Positions 50,059-58,575 of a stretch of DNA of 64,000 bases are shown piece after piece. Numbering within the stretch: position 1 is the stretch's first letter; every line of letters starts with the position of its first letter. The notes beneath the pieces are model-generated. The model had not been told where the DNA came from. It ran no database searches and worked only from the letters and a program-made list of their open reading frames with translations. The position numbers were made by a program, and so were the translations under genes. Source of the stretch: an uncultured Nocardiaceae bacterium (GTDB lineage Bacteria > Actinomycetota > Actinomycetes > Mycobacteriales > Mycobacteriaceae); contig CAKZIX010000121.1 in NCBI GenBank assembly GCA_936936565.1, positions 24,209 through 88,208 of the forward strand, written 5' to 3'.

Positions 50059-51519
50059 GTGATTTCCGCTGATGCTCCTCGCGCCGTTTCGAGCTCGGGC
50101 GGCGTCGCCGCGCTCGATGCGCCGGTGCCGGTCCAGCCGACTGCGCCGCAACCACCGTCGCAGCCGCGCGCGGCCGCGCGCTGGGCGCGGATTGCGTTGC
50201 CGTACACGGTGTTTGCCATCCTCGCGACGTTGTATTCGGCGCTCGCGGTGCGCAACCACGAGCAACTGCGCACGTGCGGGTTCGACCTCGGCATCTTCAC
50301 CCAGCAGATTGCGTCCTACGCGCAACTGAAACCGCCGATGGTGCCGCTGCTCGGCGGGGTGAACTCGCTCGGGGATCACTTCTCGCCCGCGACGTTCGTG
50401 CTCGCGCCCGTCTACCGGCTGTTCCCCAGCCCGGTCACGCTGCTGATCGCGCAGGCCATGTTGTTCGCGGTGGCGGCGATCCCCCTGGTGCGCTGGGCGA
50501 CCGCTGCACTCGGTGGCTGGGCGGGCGCCGCGGTCGGGCTCGGCTATGGGCTCTCGTTCGGCATCCAAGGCGCGATCAACTACGACTTCCACGAGATCGC
50601 CCTGGCCGTGCCGCTGCTCGCGTTCGCGATGACCGCGCTCGGGCAGCAGCGCTGGACCGCCGGGCTGGCCTGGTCGCTACCGCTGGTCTTCGTCAAGGAG
50701 GACCTCGGCCTGACGGTCGCGATGATCGGCGGGCTCGTCGCGTTGTGGGCCACGGGCCGCGACCGGGTGCGCGGGGCGCTCACCGTCGTCTGGGGCCTGG
50801 GCTGGACGGCGCTGGCCACCAAGGTGCTGATCCCGTGGTTCAGCGGCGACGGCCATTACGCCCAGGGCGACAAACTCGGCCCCGGCGCGCTCGAACAGGC
50901 CGCCCGCGGCGTGCTCGGCAGCGCCGACCTGCGCGCCGCCACCCTGTTTCTGCTGCTGTTGATCACCGGATTCGCTGCGGTGCGATCACCGCTGGTGCTG
51001 ATCGCGCTGCCGACCATCGGCTGGCGCTTCGCCAGCGAGAACAGCAACTTCTGGGGCCCGATCTATCACTACAACGCGGTGCTCATGCCGATCGTGTTCG
51101 CGGCGCTGATTCACGCGCTGGGCCGGGAGCGCCCGCGGGTGCGGGGATACACCCTGGCGACCGTCGCCGCGGTGGCCGTCGCGGCGGCGCCGTTCCTGCC
51201 GCTCGACGAGCTGCGGCACGCGCAAACCTGGCGCACCGACCCGCAGGTGAGCGCCGCCCGCAATCTTCCGATCCCCGCGGGCGCCACCGTCGGTGCCTCG
51301 AACAACCTTGCACCGCAACTCGTTTCCACGTACACGGTCACCGTCTTTCCGCACTTCGGGCGCGATCGCAGCACGCCGGAATGGCTCGTGGTCAACGTCG
51401 CACGACCGCCGCGCTGGCCGCAGGATCCGACGGGCGATCAGGAGGCGATCCAGCAGGCGCTGCGCAGCGGCTACACCGAGGTGGGCACCTTCGAGGGCAT
51501 CCGGGTCCTACGCCGTTAG
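50059..51519 (+). CDS. DUF2079 polytopic membrane protein
   Basis: 486 residues from GTG 50059 (TTG 50041 also open). A Pro/Ala-rich N-terminus is followed by about nine to ten membrane segments. The motif FDLGIFTQQIASYAQLKPPMVPLLGGVNSLGDHFSPATFVLAPVYRLFPSP, with its D and the N-x-L-x-D-H-F-S-P loop, is characteristic of DUF2079. The family is thought to be distantly related to membrane glycosyltransferases of the GT-C type using polyprenyl-linked sugars. A soluble C-terminal domain (SAARNLPIPAGATVGASNNLAPQL) faces outward. It ends about 10 bp before the MprA-box-like repeat. Confidence 0.82.
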   Translation: MISADAPRAVSSSGGVAALDAPVPVQPTAPQPPSQPRAAARWARIALPYTVFAILATLYSALAVRNHEQLRTCGFDLGIFTQQIASYAQLKPPMVPLLGGVNSLGDHFSPATFVLAPVYRLFPSPVTLLIAQAMLFAVAAIPLVRWATAALGGWAGAAVGLGYGLSFGIQGAINYDFHEIALAVPLLAFAMTALGQQRWTAGLAWSLPLVFVKEDLGLTVAMIGGLVALWATGRDRVRGALTVVWGLGWTALATKVLIPWFSGDGHYAQGDKLGPGALEQAARGVLGSADLRAATLFLLLLITGFAAVRSPLVLIALPTIGWRFASENSNFWGPIYHYNAVLMPIVFAALIHALGRERPRVRGYTLATVAAVAVAAAPFLPLDELRHAQTWRTDPQVSAARNLPIPAGATVGASNNLAPQLVSTYTVTVFPHFGRDRSTPEWLVVNVARPPRWPQDPTGDQEAIQQALRSGYTEVGTFEGIRVLRR

Positions 51520-51529
51520 GACGGCTGCC

Positions 51530-51546
51530 TCTCAGCGAGATCTCAG
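51530..51546 (+). promoter_or_regulatory. MprA-box-like direct repeat upstream of mprA
   Basis: TCTCAG-CGAGA-TCTCAG, 11 bp start to start, ending 22 bp before the mprA ATG. MprA of M. tuberculosis is known to bind direct repeats in its own promoter, so autoregulation is likely. Confidence 0.7.
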
Positions 51547-51568
51547 CAGGTCGGGACAGAATGTTGCC

Positions 51569-52255
51569 ATGCGCGTACTGGTTGTAGACGACGATCGGGC
51601 GGTGCGGGAGTCGCTGCGCCGATCGTTGACCTTCAACGGCTACTCGGTGGAACTGGCCGTCGACGGCATGGACGCCCTGGAAAAGACGGCGGTGGCCCGG
51701 CCGGACGTGCTCGTGCTCGACGTCATGATGCCGCGCCTGGACGGGCTCGAGGTGTGCCGCCGGTTGCGCAGCACGGGTGACGATCTGCCGATCCTGGTGC
51801 TCACCGCGCGCGATTCGGTGTCCGAGCGCGTGGCCGGCCTGGACGCCGGAGCCGACGACTACCTGCCGAAACCCTTTGCGCTGGAAGAACTGCTCGCCCG
51901 GCTGCGTGCGCTGCTGCGGCGTGCGGCGCCGGAGGAGGCGGCCGACGCGGAGGCGTTGACGTTCGCCGATCTCACGCTGGATCCGGTCACCCGCGAGGTC
52001 ACCCGCGCCGGCCGCGCGATCAGCCTCACCCGCACCGAGTTCTCGCTGCTGGAAATGTTGATGACCAACCCGCGCCGGGTGCTCACCCGCAGCCGCATCC
52101 TCGAAGAGGTGTGGGGTTACGACTTCCCGACGTCGGGCAATGCGCTCGAGGTGTACATCGGCTACCTGCGCCGGAAAACCGAGGCCGAGGGCGAACCGCG
52201 GCTGATCCACACGGTGCGCGGCGTCGGTTACGTCCTCCGCGAGACGCCACCGTGA
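51569..52255 (+). CDS. mprA: Response regulator MprA (OmpR/PhoB type)
   Basis: 228 residues. Receiver domain with acidic pocket VVDDDRAV, phosphoacceptor Asp in VLVLDVMMPRLDGLEV, Thr in VLTARDS and Lys in LPKPFALEELLARLRALLRR. The C-terminal winged helix follows (LTRTEFSLLEMLMTNPRRVLTRSRILEEVWGYDF, then GNALEVYIGYLRRK). Gene order mprA-mprB-pepD-moaB equals Rv0981-Rv0984, which supports the specific name. It controls the envelope-stress response and persistence in mycobacteria. Confidence 0.93.
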   Translation: MRVLVVDDDRAVRESLRRSLTFNGYSVELAVDGMDALEKTAVARPDVLVLDVMMPRLDGLEVCRRLRSTGDDLPILVLTARDSVSERVAGLDAGADDYLPKPFALEELLARLRALLRRAAPEEAADAEALTFADLTLDPVTREVTRAGRAISLTRTEFSLLEMLMTNPRRVLTRSRILEEVWGYDFPTSGNALEVYIGYLRRKTEAEGEPRLIHTVRGVGYVLRETPP

Positions 52256-53730
52256 AATTCGGCTTGCTCGAACACTCCGATCCGCCCGCGGTGGCGCCGA
52301 TCGTCGCGGCGGCGGGTCCGCCCGAAATGCGGCCCCCGATGCCGCTGACGCGCTCGGTGTCGCTGCGCTGGCGGGTCACCCTGCTCGCGGCGTCGGTGGT
52401 GGCCATCGCCGTGGCGCTGATGGCGATCGCCGCGTATGCCGTTGTGGCACGGGCGCTTTACGCCGACGTCGACGCGCAGTTGGAGGCGCGCGCGTCGACC
52501 ATGATCTACAACAACGTCGACGGGCTGGACTTCCGCTTCATCACGTTGGCCACGGCGTACTCCAAAGACATAAGCGTGGCACTGATTTTCGCGAATCTGG
52601 AGCCGTACGTCCCGCCCGGTTCGCACACGCCCATCGGCGCTGCGGAACTGTCGGTGGCCAAGGGGGAGCGGCAGCTGTCGCTGCGCACGGTCGACGGTCA
52701 GCGGGTGCTGGCGGCGCGCACGAATTCCGGTAGCACCCTGGTGATTTCGCAGCGGCTGGCGCCCACCAACGCAGTGCTGGACCGACTGGCGTGGGTGCTG
52801 TTCGTGGTCGGCGGCTGCGGGGTCGTCCTGGCCGCCGTCGCCGGTACCACCGTGGGACGCACCGGATTACGGCCCGTCGCCCGGCTGACCGCGGCCACCG
52901 AACGGGTCGCGCGCACCGACGATCTCACCCCAATCCCCGTCACCGGCAATGACGAGTTGGCAAGGCTCACAGACAGTTTCAACACAATGCTGCGCGCACT
53001 CGCGGAATCGCGGGATCGGCAGGGCCGCCTGGTTGCCGATGCCGGGCACGAGCTGCGCACTCCGCTCACCTCGCTGCGCACCAACATGGAATTGCTCATC
53101 GCGTCGAGTAAGCCTGGGGCACCGAAGCTTCCGGAAGACGACATGGACGAGCTGCGCGGCGACGTGATGGCACAGATCGAGGAATTGTCCACGCTGGTGG
53201 GCGATCTGGTCGATCTGGCCCGCGAGGACGCGCCCGCCACCGTGTACGAGCGCGTCGACCTCGGCGAAACCGTCGAACGCGCGCTGGAACGGGCCCGCCG
53301 GCGCCGCCAGGAGATCGAATTCGTCGCCACGCTGCAGCCGTGGTTCGTCTACGGACACGAGGCCGCACTGCAGCGCGCGGTACTCAACGTGCTCGACAAC
53401 GCCGCCAAGTGGAGCCCGTCCGGTGCGCAGGTGCGCGTCGCGATGTCCGAGGCCAGTCCCGGGCTGCTCGCCCTCACCGTCGAGGACGCCGGGCCCGGAA
53501 TCCCGCCCGAGGAACGCGAACTCGTCTTCGAGCGGTTCTACCGCCCGATGGCGTCGCGGTCGATGCCCGGCTCCGGCCTCGGACTGGCAATCGTGCGGCA
53601 GGTCGTCGTCAAGCACGGCGGCACCATCGCCATCGAAACGTCCGACCGCGGCGGTGCGCTCATTCGGATCGTATTGCCGGGGGAGTCACCGTCGATTGAA
53701 AGGCCGATCTCAGATGCTTCTCAGCAGTAG
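52252..53730 (+). CDS. mprB: Sensor histidine kinase MprB
   Basis: 492 residues, GTG 52252 overlapping mprA by four bases. Two membrane helices (about residues 40-62 and 180-202) enclose an extracytoplasmic sensor of about 115 residues. HAMP follows, then the HisKA helix with phosphorylated His in DAGHELRTPLTSLRTNMELL (about residue 265), N-box VLNVLDNAAKWSP, G-boxes DAGPGIPPEE and GSGLGLAIV. It senses envelope stress and phosphorylates MprA. The pepD operator-like repeat lies inside its last codons. Confidence 0.93.
   Translation: MKFGLLEHSDPPAVAPIVAAAGPPEMRPPMPLTRSVSLRWRVTLLAASVVAIAVALMAIAAYAVVARALYADVDAQLEARASTMIYNNVDGLDFRFITLATAYSKDISVALIFANLEPYVPPGSHTPIGAAELSVAKGERQLSLRTVDGQRVLAARTNSGSTLVISQRLAPTNAVLDRLAWVLFVVGGCGVVLAAVAGTTVGRTGLRPVARLTAATERVARTDDLTPIPVTGNDELARLTDSFNTMLRALAESRDRQGRLVADAGHELRTPLTSLRTNMELLIASSKPGAPKLPEDDMDELRGDVMAQIEELSTLVGDLVDLAREDAPATVYERVDLGETVERALERARRRRQEIEFVATLQPWFVYGHEAALQRAVLNVLDNAAKWSPSGAQVRVAMSEASPGLLALTVEDAGPGIPPEERELVFERFYRPMASRSMPGSGLGLAIVRQVVVKHGGTIAIETSDRGGALIRIVLPGESPSIERPISDASQQ
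53708..53724 (+). promoter_or_regulatory. MprA-box-like direct repeat upstream of pepD
   Basis: TCTCAG-ATGCT-TCTCAG with the same 11-bp period as at mprA and pcrA. It is embedded in the 3' end of mprB, 35 bp before the pepD start, implying a separate pepD promoter. Confidence 0.65.
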
Positions 53731-53759
53731 CGGCCATGCTGTCGTCAGGAGGCCGAAAG

Positions 53760-55343
53760 ATGAATGAACCGAACACCTTTGGTCCGCGCTGGGGCGGTCC
53801 GCAGCCCGCGCCCGCCGACACCGAACGGACCGAGATGAGCAACTCCGGTGGACCGGGCCACGAGGGCGACCGTCCGCGGCGAGCCGAGGCGCAGTCCCCG
53901 GCCGACACCGAGCAGACCGAGGCCTTCACCCGCCCGGCGCCCGGCATGCCGCCGTACCACCCCGCCGACCCCCGTGGCGCCGCGCAGCCGTACTACACCG
54001 AGCCGGGGTCGCACGGATACCGCCCGGACGCGCCGACGGGCGCAGCGGGCGCGCCAGGCGGTGCGGAGGCACCCATTGACGGACCGCACCGGGGATTCGG
54101 TGATTCCGGCGCCCACGGCGGCACGGTGCCCCCGTTCGGCGGCCCGCAGACTCATCCCACCGCGCAGCTGCCGCGGCCCGAGGACGGCGCTCCATACGGG
54201 GGATACGGTGCCGGTCCGCAGCCGCAGCGCAAGCGCGCGGGCCGCGGTGCCCTCGTCGCGGGCGCACTGGCGCTGGCGTTGGTCAGCGGCGGTGTCGGCG
54301 GTGCCGTCGGCGCGCTGGTCACCGACGACGACCCGGCGCCGGCCGTGACGAATTCGCTCAACGCTTCGCCGGGCGCCACGCCGGTGGCCGCGCCGGCCGG
54401 CTCGGTGCAGGCGGTGGCGCAGAAGGTGCTGCCCAGCATGGTGACGGTCGAGTTCGAGGGCGATCGCGGCTCGGGCGACGGATCCGGGGTGATTCTGTCC
54501 TCGGACGGGCTGGTGCTCACCAACAATCATGTCGCCACCGGTGGCGGCCCCGGCACCAAGCTCATGCTCTCGTTCAACGACGGATCCCGCGCGGAGGCGA
54601 AGGTGATCGGCGCGGATCCGGTGTCCGACCTTGCCGTGGTCAAGGCCGAGGGCAAGTCTGGCCTCACCGCGATCGAGCTGGGGTCGTCGAACAATCTGCA
54701 GATCGGGCAGCCCGTCGTCGCGATCGGCTCGCCGCTCGGGCTGGCCGGCACCGTGACCACCGGCATCGTGTCGTCGCTGAACCGGCCGGTGTCGACCAAC
54801 GGCGACGCGGCCAACCAGGCCACGGTGATCGACGCGGTGCAGACCGACGCCGCGATCAACCCCGGCAACTCCGGTGGCGCGCTGGTCGACATGAACGGCA
54901 AGCTCGTCGGGATCAACACGGCCATCGCCACGCTCGGTGGTGGCGGAGGCGGCGAGGGCGCGCCCGGCGCATCGCCGACGGGCTCGATCGGGCTCGGATT
55001 CGCGATTCCGGTCGATCATGCGCGCCGCATCGCCGACGAGCTGACCAAGAACGGCAAGGCCACGCACGCCCTGATCGGGATCCAGGTGCCCTCTCGGGAC
55101 CCTGCCAACGGGGCGCGCGTGATGGAAGTGACGGCGGGCGGGCCCGCAGACAAGGCGGGGATCCCGAAGGGTGCGGTGATCACGAAGGTCGACGAACGGC
55201 GCATCGACGCCGGTGACGCCCTGATCGCCGCGATCCGCTCGCACCGGCCGGGCGACACCGTGAAGGTCACCTACACCGAGGGCAGTTCCGAGAAGACGGT
55301 CGACGTCACGCTCGCGACGGCTCCGCAGGCAGGGGACAAGTAG
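53760..55343 (+). CDS. pepD: HtrA-like serine protease PepD
   Basis: 527 residues from ATG 53760, preceded by AGGAGG. A long disordered Pro/Gly-rich cytoplasmic part (about 1-155) leads to one membrane helix (about 160-183, LVAGALALALVSGGVGGAVGAL). The trypsin-like domain has its triad in TNNHVAT (His), SDLAVVKA (Asp) and INPGNSGGALVD (Ser). A C-terminal PDZ domain follows (IGIQVPSRDPANGARVMEV). It degrades or refolds damaged envelope proteins. In mycobacteria it is induced by MprAB and feeds back on them; the box at 53708 fits this. Confidence 0.94.
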   Translation: MNEPNTFGPRWGGPQPAPADTERTEMSNSGGPGHEGDRPRRAEAQSPADTEQTEAFTRPAPGMPPYHPADPRGAAQPYYTEPGSHGYRPDAPTGAAGAPGGAEAPIDGPHRGFGDSGAHGGTVPPFGGPQTHPTAQLPRPEDGAPYGGYGAGPQPQRKRAGRGALVAGALALALVSGGVGGAVGALVTDDDPAPAVTNSLNASPGATPVAAPAGSVQAVAQKVLPSMVTVEFEGDRGSGDGSGVILSSDGLVLTNNHVATGGGPGTKLMLSFNDGSRAEAKVIGADPVSDLAVVKAEGKSGLTAIELGSSNNLQIGQPVVAIGSPLGLAGTVTTGIVSSLNRPVSTNGDAANQATVIDAVQTDAAINPGNSGGALVDMNGKLVGINTAIATLGGGGGGEGAPGASPTGSIGLGFAIPVDHARRIADELTKNGKATHALIGIQVPSRDPANGARVMEVTAGGPADKAGIPKGAVITKVDERRIDAGDALIAAIRSHRPGDTVKVTYTEGSSEKTVDVTLATAPQAGDK

Positions 55344-55396
55344 ACATGATCGATACTGCGCGGAATTCGTCTGTCGCACCCACTACGGTTGGACTC

Positions 55397-55897
55397 ATGT
55401 CTGAGATGGATACCCCGGTCGCGGGTCGCGCGCTTGTAGTTGTCGTCGACGATCGCAAGGCCCACGGCGACGAGGTCGATTCCATCGGGCCGCTGGTCAC
55501 CGAGCTGCTGGGCGAGGCCGCGTTCCTCGTGGACGCGTCGGTGGTCGTGTCCAACGACGAGGTGGAAATCCGAAACGCCTTGAACACCGCCGTGATCGGC
55601 GGCGTGGATCTCGTGATTTCCGTCGGCGGCACCGGAGTGTCGCCGCGAGATGTCACCCCGGACGCCACGGCCGACGTGCTGGATCGTGAGCTGCCCGGTA
55701 TCAGCGAGGCGTTGCGCGTGTCGGGCCTGGCGATCGGCGCCCTGGACGCGGCGCTGTCGCGGGGGCTGGCCGGCCTGTCGGGCAGCACTCTGGTGGTCAA
55801 CCTGGCCGGTTCGCGGGCTGCCGTGCGCGACGGCATGGCGACCCTCATTCCACTCGCAACGCATGTGATCGACGAGTTGTCGGGGTGGGCAGACTGA
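55397..55897 (+). CDS. MoaB/Mog-type molybdopterin-biosynthesis protein (MoaB2-like)
   Basis: 166 residues from ATG 55397; ATG 55346, directly after pepD, would add 17. Typical MoCF fold: ALVVVVDDRKAHGDEVDSIGPLVTELL, DLVISVGGTGVSPRDVTPDATADVLDRELPGISEALR and SGSTLVVNLAGSRAAVRDGM. This family adenylylates molybdopterin during Mo-cofactor synthesis. However, MoaB2 has been linked in M. tuberculosis to SigE rather than to cofactor synthesis, and its place after mprAB-pepD supports a stress role. Both possibilities are left open. Confidence 0.9.
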   Translation: MSEMDTPVAGRALVVVVDDRKAHGDEVDSIGPLVTELLGEAAFLVDASVVVSNDEVEIRNALNTAVIGGVDLVISVGGTGVSPRDVTPDATADVLDRELPGISEALRVSGLAIGALDAALSRGLAGLSGSTLVVNLAGSRAAVRDGMATLIPLATHVIDELSGWAD

Positions 55898-56079
55898 GCA
55901 CCCCGCACGACGACGAATCGACGGTTCGCCGCGGCTCCAAGGCTGCGGCGGACCGTCGTCGTGTGGACGCCGTCTTCGGCGACGTGTTGCCGGACACCAC
56001 GCAGGACGAGCGCGATCCGGATAGCCGTCGGCTATCGGACGATCGAATTGCCCGTGAAGTACCCCCGCATCACCGGTGA
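55885..56079 (+). CDS. Small conserved-looking hypothetical protein
   Basis: 64 residues starting GTG 55885, overlapping the moaB end by 13 bp. Charged throughout, no membrane segment. The middle, DRRRVDAVFGDVLPDTTQDERDPDSRRLSDDRIAREVPPHH, has the look of a small actinobacterial protein often seen near moaB/mscL, and high GC at third codon positions continues through it. Function unknown. I rate it real because of the moaB overlap and composition, but without a homology search this is a moderate call. Confidence 0.55.
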   Translation: MGRLSTPHDDESTVRRGSKAAADRRRVDAVFGDVLPDTTQDERDPDSRRLSDDRIAREVPPHHR

Positions 56080-56179
56080 GTTCGCTGTCTCTGGCCGGAA
56101 ATCTCGGTGGTTGTCAGCTGAACCCCATATTGCAATTAGATGAACCCGCAGGTTGAAGCCACTTTGAGCTAAACCCTTG

Positions 56180-56195
56180 TGTGACGTAATTCACA
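56180..56195. promoter_or_regulatory. Crp/GlxR-like box, porin pair 1
   Basis: TGTGACGTAATTCACA matches TGTGA-N6-TCACA fully and also the GlxR form TGTGA-NNTANN-TCACA. Its centre is about 55 bp before the putative -10 sequence, close to a class I activator position. Confidence 0.7.
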
Positions 56196-56230
56196 GTCAT
56201 GCGGTCCGGTTCCGCTTTGTGGCGTCGTTA

Positions 56231-56247
56231 TCGGACCGTTAATGTCC
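56231..56247 (+). promoter_or_regulatory. Core promoter element of porin pair 1
   Basis: TCGGACCGTTAATGTCC, conserved with the two other pairs. TAATGT (56240-56245) fits an actinobacterial -10 hexamer (TANNNT). Confidence 0.6.
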
Positions 56248-56414
56248 CTCCCGAGTCAGTACTTGGAACTAGCGGGCCGGAGAGGGCAACAGCACTCCTC
56301 CCGGCGAGACCCGGACTCGGTCTCGTCGTCGGCTTGATGGTGGCGTATTTACTTGTGCCGCAAATGCATTCGTAACCGTCGCCTATCTTGTCGTGCCCAA
56401 AAGCGCCGAAGGTC

Positions 56415-56433
56415 GGTCGCGACCGTCGCGACC
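56415..56433 (+). promoter_or_regulatory. Leader palindrome of porin pair 1
   Basis: GGTCGCGACCGTCGCGACC: perfect 8-3-8 inverted repeat ending 30 nt before the ATG. Equivalent palindromes stand at the same distance in pairs 2 and 3. Confidence 0.7.
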
Positions 56434-56463
56434 ACACATGTTGGAAACCTGATGAGGGGAAAA

Positions 56464-57150
56464 ATGAGCCAGAACCGCAACTCCCGCCTCGGTCGAGGCG
56501 TTCGCGTGGCGGGTGCCGGTGCCGCTGCGGCCGTGGCCCTCGGGCTGATGGCTGCCGGAACCGTGCACGCCGACGTGACGGTGCCGCTGCCCGATGGCGA
56601 GAAGGCCGCGCCCGGCGCTCTTCTCAAGCGCACCAACGAACAGGCGATCATCTCGCCGTCGCTCGCCGCCAACGGCGCGGGCCGCGTCGTGTGGGTGTCC
56701 GGCCGCATCACCGCCGACGTCAAGCTCGACGTCAAGGGCGAGGTCGGCCCGTTCAACGCCCCGCAGAACGCGCCCGGCACGAACAACTCCTCGACGCACG
56801 GCACCTCGCGTCTGTCGGCCGGCTACATCGTTGGCTGCCAGGTTGCCCTCGGTGACTTCACCCTCGGTGGCACGACCGGCCTCGGCTACAACCTGATGAA
56901 CGGTGCGCTGTCGCCGTCGCTCGGCATCAGCGGCTCGGTTCCGCTGCGTCCGGGTGAGGTCAAGTGGGTCCAGATCGACGGTAAGGACATCACCAAGAAG
57001 GGCACGTACCACGTCGCCTACAAGGACCAGCAGATGGAGCTGCAGGGCTGCGCCGGCTTCGCGCAGGCCCGCTCCTACGCGGTGCTCGAGCTCCTGGGCG
57101 AGGAGTACACCAAGTACACCCTCTTCGGCCAGCCCTTCAGCATCGGCTGA
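56464..57150 (+). CDS. MspA-family porin, A-type subunit, pair 1 (NfpA/NfpB-like)
   Basis: 228 residues. Sec signal peptide (RVAGAGAAAAVALGLMAAGTVHA) with cleavage before DVTVPLPDGEK. The mature chain (about 190 residues) matches the length of MspA, the octameric mycolate-membrane channel, and ends GQPFSIG where MspA has GEPWNMN. Two cysteines (VGCQV, QGCAGFAQARSY) are kept in all six porins here. A-type traits: a GTNNSSTHGTSRLSAGY segment and a VQIDGKDI motif. ATG follows GATGAGGGG. Together with the B-type gene 87 bp downstream it probably forms a hetero-oligomeric channel. Confidence 0.88.
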   Translation: MSQNRNSRLGRGVRVAGAGAAAAVALGLMAAGTVHADVTVPLPDGEKAAPGALLKRTNEQAIISPSLAANGAGRVVWVSGRITADVKLDVKGEVGPFNAPQNAPGTNNSSTHGTSRLSAGYIVGCQVALGDFTLGGTTGLGYNLMNGALSPSLGISGSVPLRPGEVKWVQIDGKDITKKGTYHVAYKDQQMELQGCAGFAQARSYAVLELLGEEYTKYTLFGQPFSIG

Positions 57151-57237
57151 TGTGCAGCTGCGGCCTGACAGCGGCCGCGTGCCTGCGATCCACACCTCGA
57201 ATTCTTTTTTGCGACAAGCACACCCAAGAGGGGAACA

Positions 57238-57918
57238 ATGACTGACATCCGCAAGACCGCTCTGCGCGCGGCCGGCCTCGGTGCCGCCACCGCCGTGGCC
57301 GTCGGCTTCTTTTCGGCTGGCGCCGCGAACGCCGACACCTTCGTCCCGCTGCCCGGCGGCGAGATCATCGAGACGCTGCCCGACGGCACCGTCGTCACCG
57401 TCCGCATCACCGACGAGTGGGCGAACATCACCCACGGCATGAGCGCGCAGCCGCTGCACCGCGTGACCTTCGTCGGTGGCCGCGCCACCGCCGAGGCCAA
57501 GGGTGACAAGGCGAAGGTCGGCATCGAGCCCGGCTACATCGTCGCTTGCCAGGTGAACATCTCGAGCGCGACCACCTCGGGTAACAGTGGCCTCTCGGGC
57601 ACCTTCAGCAACTCGGGCCAGCAGACCGCCGGCACCGCGACCGTCGGTGGCGGTGTCTCCATGTCGATCGGTGCCGGCCAGGCTCGCACCGTGAAGATGC
57701 TCGACCTGGAGAAGCCGGACGGCTACGGCAACGAGTCGCACTCGGGCCGCTACGACCTGCCGAAGCCGAAGGGCGCCGTCAACTGGTCGGACATCTCGCT
57801 CGAGGTCAACGGCTGCGCGGGCTACGCCCAGGCGCGCAGCTACGTCCGCGTGCGTGTCGACACCTCGTCGACCCGCGAGTGGGTGACCCTGTGGGGCCAG
57901 CCGTTCAGCCTCGGCTGA
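57238..57918 (+). CDS. MspA-family porin, B-type subunit, pair 1
   Basis: 226 residues. Signal peptide ending SAGAANA, mature start DTFVPLPGGE. B-type traits: DEWANITHGMSAQPLHRVTFVGG, IEPGYIVACQV, LDLEKPDGYGNESHSGRYDLP, NGCAGYAQARSYVRV and the end WGQPFSLG. Ribosome site AGAGGGG just before the ATG. Least similar of the three B-type proteins at the C-terminal third (RVRVDTSSTREW against KVKVSTKKTTGW). A terminator follows at 57942, so this pair is its own transcription unit. Confidence 0.88.
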   Translation: MTDIRKTALRAAGLGAATAVAVGFFSAGAANADTFVPLPGGEIIETLPDGTVVTVRITDEWANITHGMSAQPLHRVTFVGGRATAEAKGDKAKVGIEPGYIVACQVNISSATTSGNSGLSGTFSNSGQQTAGTATVGGGVSMSIGAGQARTVKMLDLEKPDGYGNESHSGRYDLPKPKGAVNWSDISLEVNGCAGYAQARSYVRVRVDTSSTREWVTLWGQPFSLG

Positions 57919-57941
57919 TCGACGCCACCCAAGATCGACAG

Positions 57942-57975
57942 CGTCGGGGTGGGCGGTTCGCCGCCCGCCCCGACG
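57942..57975 (+). terminator. Terminator after porin pair 1
   Basis: 15-bp stem CGTCGGGGTGGGCGG / CCGCCCGCCCCGACG (one G-T pair) with a TTCG tetraloop, 23 bp after the stop. Confidence 0.85.
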
Positions 57976-58295
57976 GCTGGTTTCCCGGCCTGACGGGGTA
58001 ATAATTTTGTGTAAGTTTTTCTCTAACGAAGGGTGAACGGGGCAAGTCTTCTTGCCACCGATGTGATCAAGGGTTCGGCCCCGGATCCGGCCTCTCACAA
58101 GGTCGGTAGCGGGTCCCGAATAGTTGCACGAATGTGCATATCTCTCCTGCTCGTCGAGTGTTTCAGCAGGACAGACGGCATCGATGACATGCGCTCCCCG
58201 CGCGCCGCAGCGCGAATCGGGTAGTAGCCGCAATTGGGTCATCGGTTCGATACGTAGCGCAGTGTTGGACTCCCGTTCAACCTCGAGGAACGGAC

Positions 58296-58311
58296 TGTGA
58301 CGTAGATCACG
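58296..58311. promoter_or_regulatory. Crp/GlxR-like box, porin pair 2
   Basis: TGTGACGTAGATCACG: one mismatch to TGTGA-N6-TCACA, with the central TA of the GlxR form. Confidence 0.65.
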
Positions 58312-58347
58312 TCATCCGTCGATTCTCGATGTGTTGCCGGTCCGTAG

Positions 58348-58364
58348 TCGGCCCGTTACTGTCC
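58348..58364 (+). promoter_or_regulatory. Core promoter element of porin pair 2
   Basis: TCGGCCCGTTACTGTCC, identical to pair 3 and two bases off pair 1. TACTGT is the likely -10. It starts 52 bp after the start of the Crp-like box. Confidence 0.65.
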
Positions 58365-58526
58365 TGTCTCCGAGTGGGTCTCCCTCAGTCGCGCGCGCCC
58401 CAGCGGCATGCGCGCCTGGTTGAGGCCGTAGAACCATCTCCGAACAGAGGTTTGCGACGGCGTTGCATTGAGTAACGAATTGGAAACAATCCGTCGTGAA
58501 TACTTCCGTGAACGAGACCACTCGTT

Positions 58527-58545
58527 GATCGCGATGGTCGCGATC
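58527..58545 (+). promoter_or_regulatory. Leader palindrome of porin pair 2
   Basis: GATCGCGATGGTCGCGATC: perfect 8-3-8 inverted repeat, ending 30 nt before the ATG. Compared with pair 1, the second base pair changes from G-C to A-T on both arms. Confidence 0.7.
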
Positions 58546-58575
58546 GTGCCGCTGAATACCTGATGAGGGGAACGA

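Larger units (their letters stand above)
56080..56463. other. Promoter and leader region of porin pair 1
   Basis: 384 bp with lower GC than the flanking genes. It holds, in order, a Crp/GlxR-like box (56180), a core promoter element (56231), a leader of roughly 210 nt and a 19-bp palindrome (56415). No coding frame is supported. Confidence 0.7.
57919..58575. other. Terminator, spacer and promoter/leader of porin pair 2
   Basis: 657 bp. Contents: terminator 57942-57975; an AT-rich patch near 58000-58020; a short palindrome TGCAC-GAAT-GTGCA (58125-58138); Crp/GlxR-like box 58296; core promoter 58348; leader with palindrome 58527. Open frames inside lack ribosome sites and protein likeness. Confidence 0.65.

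Noticed and set aside
58033..58224. 63-residue frame in the spacer before porin pair 2
   Set aside because: No ribosome site, atypical composition, and it lies in regulatory DNA; no likeness to a known protein.
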